Assembly: GCF_031846345.1 (NCBI RefSeq)
Contig: NZ_JAVRHX010000001.1
Location: 930,001 to 994,000, forward strand
DNA length: 64,000 nucleotides
Direction: 5' to 3'
Source: Glaciecola petra
GTDB lineage: Bacteria > Pseudomonadota > Gammaproteobacteria > Enterobacterales > Alteromonadaceae
Part shown: positions 56,962 through 64,000 of the stretch, in pieces
Layout of the letters: every line of letters begins with the position of its first letter
Position numbering within the stretch: position 1 is the stretch's first letter
Notes under the pieces: model-generated
Database searches by the model: none
The model's input: only the letters and a program-made list of their open reading frames with translations
Told to the model about the DNA's origin: nothing
Position numbers and translations under genes: made by a program

Positions 56962-57936
56962 ATGAAAGCAATAGTATGTAGGAATTTTGCCCCGGTTGAG
57001 GATTTGGAATACGCTGACTTGCCCGATCCAGTCGCAAAACCTGGAGAGGTTGTGGTTGATGTCTCAGCTTCTGGCGTTAATTTCCCAGATAGCCTATTAG
57101 TTCAGGGCTTGTATCAAATGAAACCCGAATTACCATTTATTCCTGGTAGTGAAGTTGCAGGTATTATTAGCGAAGTAGGTCCAGAAGTACCTTATCTTAA
57201 AGTCGGTATGCCAGTGATAGGCATATGCCAATTGGGTGGATACGCACAAAAAGTGGCGATACCTTGCATGCAAGTAATGCCAATACCAGCGTCCATCCCC
57301 CTAGATCAAGCTGCGGCATTAACAACAGCGCATGCTACCGCTCATCACGCCTTGAAACAACGAGCTCTCTTGCAAGAAGGCGAGACACTGCTAGTCACAG
57401 GTGCGGCTGGCGGAACTGGGTTGGCTGCAGTTCAAATTGGTAAGCTAATGGGAGCTAAGGTGATAGCGGTCTGTTCGACAGATGAAAAATGTGAAGTAGC
57501 AAAACAAAATGGTGCCGACATTACTATTAATTATAGTAAGGTTGATTTAAAAGATACGGTTAAGTCGCACACGAATGGAAAGGGTGTAGATGTCGTTTAC
57601 GAATGTGTGGGAGGTGATACTTTTCATACTTGCACACGAATAATGGCGTGGGCTGGTCGTCTTTTGGTGATAGGCTTTGCTGGTGGTGAAATTCCTAAAT
57701 TTCCTATAAATTTGGCCTTAGTGAAAGGTTTTTCTGTTGTAGGCGTATTTTGGGGTTCATTTGTCCAACACCAACCCCAAGACTTCATGTCTAATATGAA
57801 ACAGTTAGTGACTTGGCTTGCTGAAAAGAAAATTGAGGTGGTAATTGACGAAGCGTTTAAATTAGAAGCAGCAGTTGGGGCGCTAGATAAATTAACTTCA
57901 AGACAAGTAATGGGAAAAGTAGTATTAATTCCATAA
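56962..57936 (+). CDS. NADPH:quinone reductase-like MDR family oxidoreductase
   Basis: Zinc-free medium-chain dehydrogenase/reductase. GVNFPDSLLVQG, FIPGSEVAGI and VTGAAGGTGLAAVQIGKLMG (the NADPH-binding motif) identify the quinone reductase/enoyl reductase group. 324 residues, typical. It lies two bases after the acyl-CoA dehydrogenase and probably shares its transcript. In such clusters it may reduce an enoyl intermediate; the substrate is not determined. Confidence 0.88.
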   Translation: MKAIVCRNFAPVEDLEYADLPDPVAKPGEVVVDVSASGVNFPDSLLVQGLYQMKPELPFIPGSEVAGIISEVGPEVPYLKVGMPVIGICQLGGYAQKVAIPCMQVMPIPASIPLDQAAALTTAHATAHHALKQRALLQEGETLLVTGAAGGTGLAAVQIGKLMGAKVIAVCSTDEKCEVAKQNGADITINYSKVDLKDTVKSHTNGKGVDVVYECVGGDTFHTCTRIMAWAGRLLVIGFAGGEIPKFPINLALVKGFSVVGVFWGSFVQHQPQDFMSNMKQLVTWLAEKKIEVVIDEAFKLEAAVGALDKLTSRQVMGKVVLIP

Positions 57937-57950
57937 ATAAAAACTTGCAG

Positions 57951-57980
57951 ATAAAAAATGACCTCCGGGGAGGAGGTCAT
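57951..57980 (-). terminator. Intrinsic terminator of the DUF3718 gene
   Basis: On the minus strand a nine-base-pair stem (ATGACCTCC / GGAGGTCAT, loop TCCCC) is followed by six T residues. The stem spans 57958-57980. On the plus strand no T-run follows, so it mainly serves the gene at 58042-58437 and may weakly stop the MDR transcript. Confidence 0.8.
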
Positions 57981-58041
57981 AAAATGGCAAAGTTACCTCT
58001 GCCTACCATGTTGAAAAGGTTATCAACAGGATGATAAAACG

Positions 58042-58437
58042 TTAAATACGATCAGCAACTACCTGCGCAACTGCATTGGTGTCTAAGCCTTGTTCAGCAA
58101 TCCACGCTTGCAAAGTTTTGCCGTCGGCTTCAGGTTTGCTTAAATGCTTTTTTGGCATTTTTTTCACTAATAAAGTGCCTGCCTCCACTGCATTGTTTAG
58201 AATTGCTAATCTAATTAGGCTATTTCCACCGCAAGTGATACCGTCGTAGTAATCTCGCAGCTTGATAGAATAGTCGCTTTGTACTTTTTTCATCTTTTTA
58301 CGTAATTCGCCTTTGTCATCGGCTTTTACAATTGCACAGATGTTTGCAAGGGCATCTTCTATTTTTGCATCTGCTGATGGTGCAGCAAACATTAGAGACG
58401 CTCCTACAGCGCTAGTTAATAATAATGATTTCAACAT
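58042..58437 (-). CDS. Exported DUF3718 family protein
   Basis: 131 residues with a signal peptide (LLLTSAVGASLMFAAPSADA, cut near residue 24). The mature part (EDALANICAIVKADDKGELR, YDGITCGGNSLIRLAI) has the pair of cysteines and the pattern of the small DUF3718 family seen in Alteromonas and Shewanella relatives. Periplasmic, function unknown. Minus strand, with its own terminator. About 150 bases separate it from the SDR gene. Confidence 0.75.
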   Translation of the reverse strand: MLKSLLLTSAVGASLMFAAPSADAKIEDALANICAIVKADDKGELRKKMKKVQSDYSIKLRDYYDGITCGGNSLIRLAILNNAVEAGTLLVKKMPKKHLSKPEADGKTLQAWIAEQGLDTNAVAQVVADRI

Positions 58438-58586
58438 GTCATTTCTCCGAACTGGTTTGTTTCGACGGAGAAATGATATAAAAATTTTATGTAGCGTGAA
58501 GTAAGCTTAATGATACTTTAGTATAGTGTAAAATACGCTAAATCCGTAAGTGACTGATTAAGCACAATTATAATGGCGGATTGGAT

Positions 58587-59366
58587 TTACCAAGCGCTTA
58601 CACCTCCGTCAACAGCGATAGTTTGTCCATTCATGTAGGTATTCCCAGGAGAGAGAGTGAGGAGCATTACATTTACAATTTCTTCAATTTTGCTAATACG
58701 TTTCATTGGACTGCCTATACCAAGCTTGGCTTTGTTTTCTTCGCTTCCCATGCCACCTTTCTCCAAAATATCTGTTGGACTAAAAAATGGGCATATCGCA
58801 TTGCACCTTACATTGTAGCGACCATACTCGACCGCTGCTGTTCTAGTTAATCCAACTACTGCATGTTTAGCTGCACTGTAAGCCCCTCCCTTTGGTGCTC
58901 CGCCAATACCAGCCATAGAACTCACATTTAATATGTGCCCAGACCCTTGCTGGAGCATTGCACGTATTTGGTGTTTCATACCAAACGCAACGCCTTTTAC
59001 ATTGATGTCAAACTGATTGTCAAATATTTCCCCGCTTAGGTCATGTATGGCTGCTTGTTTGTGTGCAACTCCTGCATTGTTTACGGCAATCGTTAACGAG
59101 CCAAATGCATCCAAAGCCTTTTTGACCATTGTTTCGGCGCCTTCTTCTGACGCGACATTGACAATGAGTGTTTTGCATTTTTCCGGTGATGTAAGTAATT
59201 TCCGTGTTTGTTCTAATCCACTCTCGTCGATGTCACTAAGCACTAATTGACAAGCTCGTTGATTTAACGCTATCGCAAGAGCTCGTCCAAAGCCGCTAGC
59301 AGCGCCAGTAATAATCGCTGTTTGATTTTCAAAGTTTAAGAGTGGATCCATATGCGACGTGTTCAT
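58587..59366 (-). CDS. Short-chain dehydrogenase/reductase
   Basis: Classical SDR with the nucleotide motif TGAASGFG at 20-27, NNAG at 96-99, the catalytic serine around 149-150 (NVSS) and Y163-K167 (YSAAK). D45 or D47 after the second strand suggests NAD preference. 259 residues, typical. Its start overlaps the dehalogenase stop by four bases (ATGA), so it is the second gene of a two-gene unit. The substrate may be a hydroxy or keto acyl compound; not determinable. Confidence 0.9.
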   Translation of the reverse strand: MNTSHMDPLLNFENQTAIITGAASGFGRALAIALNQRACQLVLSDIDESGLEQTRKLLTSPEKCKTLIVNVASEEGAETMVKKALDAFGSLTIAVNNAGVAHKQAAIHDLSGEIFDNQFDINVKGVAFGMKHQIRAMLQQGSGHILNVSSMAGIGGAPKGGAYSAAKHAVVGLTRTAAVEYGRYNVRCNAICPFFSPTDILEKGGMGSEENKAKLGIGSPMKRISKIEEIVNVMLLTLSPGNTYMNGQTIAVDGGVSAW

Positions 59367-60286
59367 CTTTCGTTTTCCTTAAAGCAAGTTATTGCGAGCT
59401 CAGCTAGTGCGGACGCACAGTCTTCTTGTAAAAAGTGTCCGCCGTTTGCCATAGTAGTATGCGATTGTCCTATGCATCCTGGTATTGTTTTTTGAAAAAT
59501 TTTATCGCCACCTGCCGTTACCGGGTCGTGGTCGCTAAAAGCCGTTATAAAGGGTTTATCAAATTGTTTTAAACTCGCCCATGCTCTTCGATTGTTTTCT
59601 GTTTCGGGATCGTCTGGGCTAATTGGTACTAATAGAGGGAATTTTCGCGCACCCGCTTTATATTTTTCCTCAGGATAAGGCGCGTTGTATGCCGCTACAA
59701 CCTCATCAATTAAATCATTTTGTGTGGCTCGTTGAATAATATTTCCAATGTCAAAATTATCTGTTTCTTGAGAATAAGTTTGCCAATCTAAAAATGCTTG
59801 TGGTGGCTTATGGTCTCCAGTAGGAAGCATTGTGTTAGCAGCAATAACACCCATAAATAATTCAGGCTGTTCTGCCACTAACCTAAGACCAAGAAGCCCC
59901 CCCCAGTCTTGACATATTAAATGGATATCGGTTAATGCTAAGGTGTTTAAAAACTCGCGTAACCAACTAAGATGATTCGCGTAGGTATAGGCATCTTGTT
60001 CTGCAAACTTATCGGACTTACCAAAACCAATAAGATCTGGAGCGATCACTCTGAAACCTGCTTGAGCGACATTGTTAATCATATGCCGATATAAGTAACT
60101 CCAACTAGGCTCGCCATGGAGCATCAAAATCACGGGCGAATCAGGCAGACCATAGTCAACATAATGCATTCTCAGTTCTTCGCCAACGGTAAAGGCGCAA
60201 GCATTGCTTACATCAACATAGTTTTCTTGGAAACTGTAACCGGGTAAGTTCTCAAAACAATGTTTGGGTGTGCGTAATATTTGCAT
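59363..60286 (-). CDS. Haloalkane dehalogenase-like alpha/beta hydrolase
   Basis: Counting from the ATG at 60286, it has HGEPSW (57-62), nucleophile D127 in CQDWGG with W128 next to it, SDHDPVT (251-257) bearing the acidic residue, and H284 in NGGHFLQED. This is the haloalkane dehalogenase pattern, in which an aspartate nucleophile and tryptophan bind the halide. Serine hydrolases have GxSxG here, so hydrolysis of esters is less likely. The longer frame begins at 60319, but AAAGAAAG precedes the inner ATG. It is divergent from the FadB-like gene. The natural substrate is unknown. Confidence 0.85.
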   Translation of the reverse strand: MQILRTPKHCFENLPGYSFQENYVDVSNACAFTVGEELRMHYVDYGLPDSPVILMLHGEPSWSYLYRHMINNVAQAGFRVIAPDLIGFGKSDKFAEQDAYTYANHLSWLREFLNTLALTDIHLICQDWGGLLGLRLVAEQPELFMGVIAANTMLPTGDHKPPQAFLDWQTYSQETDNFDIGNIIQRATQNDLIDEVVAAYNAPYPEEKYKAGARKFPLLVPISPDDPETENNRRAWASLKQFDKPFITAFSDHDPVTAGGDKIFQKTIPGCIGQSHTTMANGGHFLQEDCASALAELAITCFKENER

Positions 60287-60584
60287 AGTGCTTTCTTTTT
60301 GTTTACATCTAATTAACATTATATGTTAGTTGAGTCGATTTGTATCTATCATTTTGATTTATATCCCAATATAAACAGTGTTGGTCGTATAGTTTGATGT
60401 ATAAATTTTATTCGCTCTTGCTTGCAAATGATTAGAAGCGAATAGGGCAAGCTTATTTAGAAATATAAAACTTATAAATTAGCTTGATGTTATGACTTGT
60501 TTTAACATTTTGTTATCACTTGAAGATAAAGACGAGTGTGTCTATTAATCTGCGGGTAGAAATTCAATTTAAACGAGGATAAAC
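60287..60584. other. Divergent control region between the dehalogenase and the FadB-like gene
   Basis: About 300 AT-rich bases that must hold the promoters for both directions. A perfect inverted repeat TTATAT-CCCA-ATATAA at 60359-60374 could be an operator but is of low complexity. No PsrA- or FadR-like consensus was found by eye. No RNA gene is apparent. Confidence 0.35.
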
Positions 60585-62687
60585 ATGGTCGACTCAGTGG
60601 TATCACAAAAAACGGTAAGCAATGTAAGCGTCGTTAGTATGGCGAATGCGCCAGTAAATGCGTTATCAAAGGCACTTCGAGTAGGATTGATAGACGCTGT
60701 TAATAAGGCTATAAGCGATACTGAAATTGAGGCAATTGTGATTACAAGCGATTTGCCATTATTCAGTGCGGGCGCCGATATTTCAGAATTTTCGGGTGGT
60801 GACTTGTCTCCCATGTTGCCAGAAGTATTAGCGTTAATCGAAAATAGCCCCAAACCAATTGTTGCAGCTGTAAATGGCGGAGCCTTTGGGGGTGGACTTG
60901 AGCTTGCTTTAGCTTGTCACTACCGAGTCACCACAGAAAAGAATAAAGTTGGATTACCCGAAGTGCACTTAGGTATATTGCCGGGCGCAGGTGGTACCCA
61001 ACGTTTACCTAGGCTCGTTCCAGCAGCTACTGCCTTGCAAATGATTGTGAGTGGCGCACCAACACCCGTTAAGGTGTTAAACGATATGTTCATCAAGATT
61101 ACAACACCAGAGAGTTTGCTTGATGCCGCTGTTGATGTAGCGCAACAGGCGATAGGCGAGGTAATCCCCGCCACAAGCAAAATTGAAATTGCAATGACAG
61201 AACAGTTAGCGACAGTTTTCGCTCAGACCGAAGCACATACAGCTGCTAAGGCTCGTGGTTTCTTTGCACCAGCGAAATGTATAGATGCGGTAAAAGCAGC
61301 ATTTGAGTTGCCATTCAATGAGGGCTTGAAACGTGAGGGTGAGCTATTTATGCAATGTATGAATACACCTCAAGCGAGAGCCCAGCAGCATTTCTTTTTT
61401 GCTGAAAGAGCAGCTGCGTCAATTCCCTCAATAGCGAAGGATACTAAAGCGCGAGATATACAACAGGTAGCAATAATTGGTGCAGGCACAATGGGTGGTG
61501 GCATTGCGATGAATTTCGCCAATGCAGGCATTCCGGTGAGAATGCTCGAATTAGAGCAAGCAGCGTTAGACAAAGGCTTGGCTGTTATTCGCAAAAATTA
61601 TGAAAATTCGGCGAAGAAAGGCAAATTAACACAAGAACAAGTTGAACAACGGATGTCTTTATTACAAGGAACTACCGAATATAGCGACTTGTCAGAAGCC
61701 GATTTAGTCATCGAAGCCGTTTTTGAAAAAATGAGTGTTAAAAAGCAAGTCTTTGAAGCACTAGATAAAGTATGTAAAGACGGTGCAATCCTTGCTACCA
61801 ACACCTCAACACTTGATGTTGACGAAATTGCAGCCTGTACATCTAGGCCGCAAGACGTGATTGGTTTACATTTTTTCTCTCCTGCGAATGTGATGAAATT
61901 ACTCGAGATTGTGCGCGGTGAAAAAACCGCGGACGATGTCATTAAGACTTCTATGAAACTTGCTAAAACGATACGTAAAGTGGGAGTGTTGGTTGGCGTC
62001 TGCTTTGGTTTTGTAGGCAATAGGATGATCGAAGTTTATGGCCGTGAATCGGGAAGATTGGTGCTTGAAGGTGCCACTCCTGAGCGCATTGATAAAATAA
62101 TCTATGATTTTGGGTTGCCAATGGGACCTTTCACTATGGGTGATATGGCTGGTTTAGATATTGGTTATTTTGTGCGCCAATCTAGAAAGGCATTCATTGA
62201 ACATGATCCTTCATATTGTACCGTTGCAGATGAACTAGTTGAAGCCGGCAGAGTCGGCCTTAAAGTGGGTAAAGGCGTATATTTATATGAGCAGGGCAGT
62301 CGTACACCTATTCCAGATCCAAGTGTCATTGAAATAGCGCAACGAAGAGCAAAAGAGTTAGGTATAGAGCAAAGGCAAATTAGTGACCAAGAAATTCTTG
62401 AACGCTGTATTTACCCGCTCATTAATGAAGGCTTTGAAATACTCAAAGAAGGCATAGCTCAGCGAGCCAGCGATATAGATGTAATCTATGTTTATGGTTA
62501 TGGATTCCCAGTGCATCGAGGTGGTCCAATGCAATATGCCGAAGAAATTGGTTTGCAAGAAATTGCTGACAAGATGCAACATTATCATGATTCACTAGGC
62601 GAATACGGCAAGCATTGGTTTAAGCCTTCCGATCTGTTAGTTGAACTTGCTCAAAGTAAACAAGCCCTAGCCACCTATAAAAAGTAA
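60585..62687 (+). CDS. Bifunctional enoyl-CoA hydratase / 3-hydroxyacyl-CoA dehydrogenase
   Basis: Two-domain beta-oxidation enzyme. The crotonase domain (about 1-190) has FSAGADISEF, GGAFGGGLELAL and PEVHLGILPGAGGTQRLPR, which carries the catalytic glutamate region. The dehydrogenase domain (about 290-690) has VAIIGAGTMGGGIA, ATNTSTLDV, GLHFFSPANVMKLLEIV and GFVGNRM. 700 residues. The pattern is closest to peroxisomal-like multifunctional enzymes, rather than FadB with its linker. GAGGA precedes the ATG. The acyl-CoA dehydrogenase gene 51 bases downstream probably belongs to the same operon. Confidence 0.92.
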   Translation: MVDSVVSQKTVSNVSVVSMANAPVNALSKALRVGLIDAVNKAISDTEIEAIVITSDLPLFSAGADISEFSGGDLSPMLPEVLALIENSPKPIVAAVNGGAFGGGLELALACHYRVTTEKNKVGLPEVHLGILPGAGGTQRLPRLVPAATALQMIVSGAPTPVKVLNDMFIKITTPESLLDAAVDVAQQAIGEVIPATSKIEIAMTEQLATVFAQTEAHTAAKARGFFAPAKCIDAVKAAFELPFNEGLKREGELFMQCMNTPQARAQQHFFFAERAAASIPSIAKDTKARDIQQVAIIGAGTMGGGIAMNFANAGIPVRMLELEQAALDKGLAVIRKNYENSAKKGKLTQEQVEQRMSLLQGTTEYSDLSEADLVIEAVFEKMSVKKQVFEALDKVCKDGAILATNTSTLDVDEIAACTSRPQDVIGLHFFSPANVMKLLEIVRGEKTADDVIKTSMKLAKTIRKVGVLVGVCFGFVGNRMIEVYGRESGRLVLEGATPERIDKIIYDFGLPMGPFTMGDMAGLDIGYFVRQSRKAFIEHDPSYCTVADELVEAGRVGLKVGKGVYLYEQGSRTPIPDPSVIEIAQRRAKELGIEQRQISDQEILERCIYPLINEGFEILKEGIAQRASDIDVIYVYGYGFPVHRGGPMQYAEEIGLQEIADKMQHYHDSLGEYGKHWFKPSDLLVELAQSKQALATYKK

Positions 62688-62738
62688 TTGGTTAGACTTA
62701 AGAATTTTTGAATATTTAAATTAGAGGCAGTATTTCTT

Positions 62739-64000
62739 ATGCAAAATTATAAAGCGCCAGAACGAGACACTTTATTTGTTACCCAAGAGTTATTGGGTAT
62801 GGAAGCGCATTACCAAGCGCTTGGGTTTGACGAGGTAAGTGAAGACCTAGTTAGGGCTATTTACACTGAAGCTGGTAAGTTTTCAGAAAATATATTGGCA
62901 CCAATCAATGCTATTGGCGATCAAGAAGGATGTAAAATAGATGACGGCGTGGTAACAACACCAACAGGCTTTAAAGAAGCTTATGCACAGTATGTGGAAG
63001 GTGGATGGCCGTCGATGGCACACCCAGAAGAATTTGGTGGGCAGGGTCTTCCATACTCATTGGCGACGTCATTAGCAGAGTGGTTTTCGGGTGCCAATCA
63101 CTCTTGGGCAATGTATCCAGGCCTTAGCCAGGGATGCATGGAAACGTTAAAAAGTCATGGCACTGAAGAGCAACAAGCTTTATTTTTAGATAAATTAATA
63201 GAAGGCTCTTGGACCGGCACAATGTGCCTCACAGAACCTCATTGTGGTTCAGACTTAGGCATGCTTAAGTGTAAAGCAGAACCCAATGATGATGGTAGCT
63301 ATAGTCTAACGGGTACAAAAATATTTATTTCTGCAGGTGAACACGACATGTCAGAAAATATTATCCACATTGTACTTGCCAGATTGCCGGGCGCGCCAGC
63401 CGGAACGAAGGGTATTTCGCTTTTTATTGTGCCAAAATATAATCTTGATGAAAACGGCAATGTTGCAGACCGAAACACAGTTAAATGTGGTTCAATCGAA
63501 CATAAAATGGGAATTAAAGGTTCGGCAACTTGCGTGATGAATTTCGATGGTGCAAAAGCGCACCTAATTGGGCAAGAAAACCGTGGTCTAAACTGCATGT
63601 TCACCTTCATGAATATCGCTAGAATTGGAACCGGGGTTGAGGGCTTGTCAGCAATCGAAGCTGCATTTCAAGGGGCGCTAGCTTATGCGCAAGACCGGGT
63701 TCAATTCAGATCAATGAGTGGGGTTAAAAGTCCAGACAAACCAGCTGACCCAATTATTGTGCATCCCGATGTTAGACGTATGCTATTGACTCAAAAGTCT
63801 CTAGCCGAAGGTAATCGTGCGTTGGCAAACTACTGTATGAAATTAGTAGATGTGACTTGTTATAGTAAAGATGAATCGGATGTAAAACTAGCTGACGCGA
63901 AGCTCGCTTTGTTAACGCCTATAGTGAAAGCGTTTTTAACAGAAACTGCGCAAGAAGCAACTAGTTATGGGATGCAGGTTTATGGCGGTCACGGGTATAT
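62739..64000 (+). CDS. Acyl-CoA dehydrogenase, C-terminal part beyond the window (DmdC-like group)
   Basis: The frame is open from ATG 62739 to the window edge (420 codons). N-terminal YKAPERDTLFVTQELLG and then APINAIGDQEGC, GGWPSMAHPEEFGGQGLP and GTMCLTEPHCGSDLG match the large acyl-CoA dehydrogenases of the AidB/DmdC type (about 600 residues), which have an additional C-terminal domain. IFISAGEHDMSENIIHIVLA is highly typical. DmdC itself acts on methylmercaptopropionyl-CoA from DMSP; here a fatty acyl substrate is at least as likely. The catalytic base lies near or beyond the edge. Confidence 0.88.
   Translation, partial: MQNYKAPERDTLFVTQELLGMEAHYQALGFDEVSEDLVRAIYTEAGKFSENILAPINAIGDQEGCKIDDGVVTTPTGFKEAYAQYVEGGWPSMAHPEEFGGQGLPYSLATSLAEWFSGANHSWAMYPGLSQGCMETLKSHGTEEQQALFLDKLIEGSWTGTMCLTEPHCGSDLGMLKCKAEPNDDGSYSLTGTKIFISAGEHDMSENIIHIVLARLPGAPAGTKGISLFIVPKYNLDENGNVADRNTVKCGSIEHKMGIKGSATCVMNFDGAKAHLIGQENRGLNCMFTFMNIARIGTGVEGLSAIEAAFQGALAYAQDRVQFRSMSGVKSPDKPADPIIVHPDVRRMLLTQKSLAEGNRALANYCMKLVDVTCYSKDESDVKLADAKLALLTPIVKAFLTETAQEATSYGMQVYGGHGY

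Noticed and set aside
60359..60374. TTATAT-CCCA-ATATAA as a specific operator
   Set aside because: AT-only half-sites are common by chance here; kept only as a remark in the intergenic entry.

Overview
The window is typical of an AT-rich marine gammaproteobacterium of the order Alteromonadales (Alteromonas/Glaciecola-like). Supporting signs are a GapB-type GAPDH with an N-terminal extension beside msrB, a YeaC-DUF349-AnsA cluster, recC-recB-recD in that order, an Alteromonadales-style VSAPA C-terminal sorting signal, a DUF3718 protein and a beta-oxidation cluster that includes a haloalkane-dehalogenase homologue. This placement is inferred from gene content. I see no tRNA, rRNA, CRISPR array, insertion sequence or phage gene.

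Layout. 1-6058: end of msrB, gap, a PEP-CTERM-like exported protein, and a CadC-type membrane regulator divergent from an M14 carboxypeptidase. 6128-12420: a sodium:amino-acid symporter, a zinc-ribbon membrane protein, and the overlapping yeaC / DUF349 / ansA genes. 12536-17026: an ABC ATPase and a giant ABC permease fused to an M1 aminopeptidase. 17285-29909: thirteen tightly packed co-directional genes forming an envelope signalling system, the most interesting part of the window. 29910-41066: a DUF1624 membrane protein, a short RNase J, Dld, a 1571-residue propeller-PAS-GGDEF-EAL protein with degraded active sites, a long-chain acyl-CoA synthetase, and a candidate small RNA ending at a strong terminator. 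41174-50345: RecBCD. 50337-54858: a small unknown protein, a metzincin-type exported metalloprotease and HemN. 55049-64000: fatty acyl-CoA catabolism (histidine phosphatase-like, two acyl-CoA dehydrogenases, an MDR reductase, a FadB-like enzyme) with a divergent dehalogenase-SDR pair.

The 17285-29909 operon encodes, in order: an ExbD/MotB-like single-pass protein, a small single-pass protein, a Ser/Thr kinase fused through a membrane segment to a periplasmic formylglycine-generating-enzyme-like (FGE) domain, a membrane-spanning FHA protein, two cytosolic proteins of no recognised family, a Lon-like (S16) protease domain with an intact Ser-Lys pair fused to a membrane segment and a periplasmic domain, a lipoprotein, two exported mostly helical proteins, a MotA/ExbB-like channel protein, and two more single-pass proteins. 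The kinase + FGE + FHA + lipoprotein set resembles the threonine phosphorylation pathway of type VI secretion (PpkA, TagR, Fha, TagQ), but no secretion genes are present. My inference is a machine that senses the envelope state, signals inside by phosphorylation and FHA binding, uses proton-motive force to act across the periplasm, and regulates by proteolysis. I cannot attach it to a named system.

Limits: everything rests on motif reading without database searches. Starts were moved from the longest frame where a Shine-Dalgarno sequence or family alignment favoured an internal codon; each case is stated.
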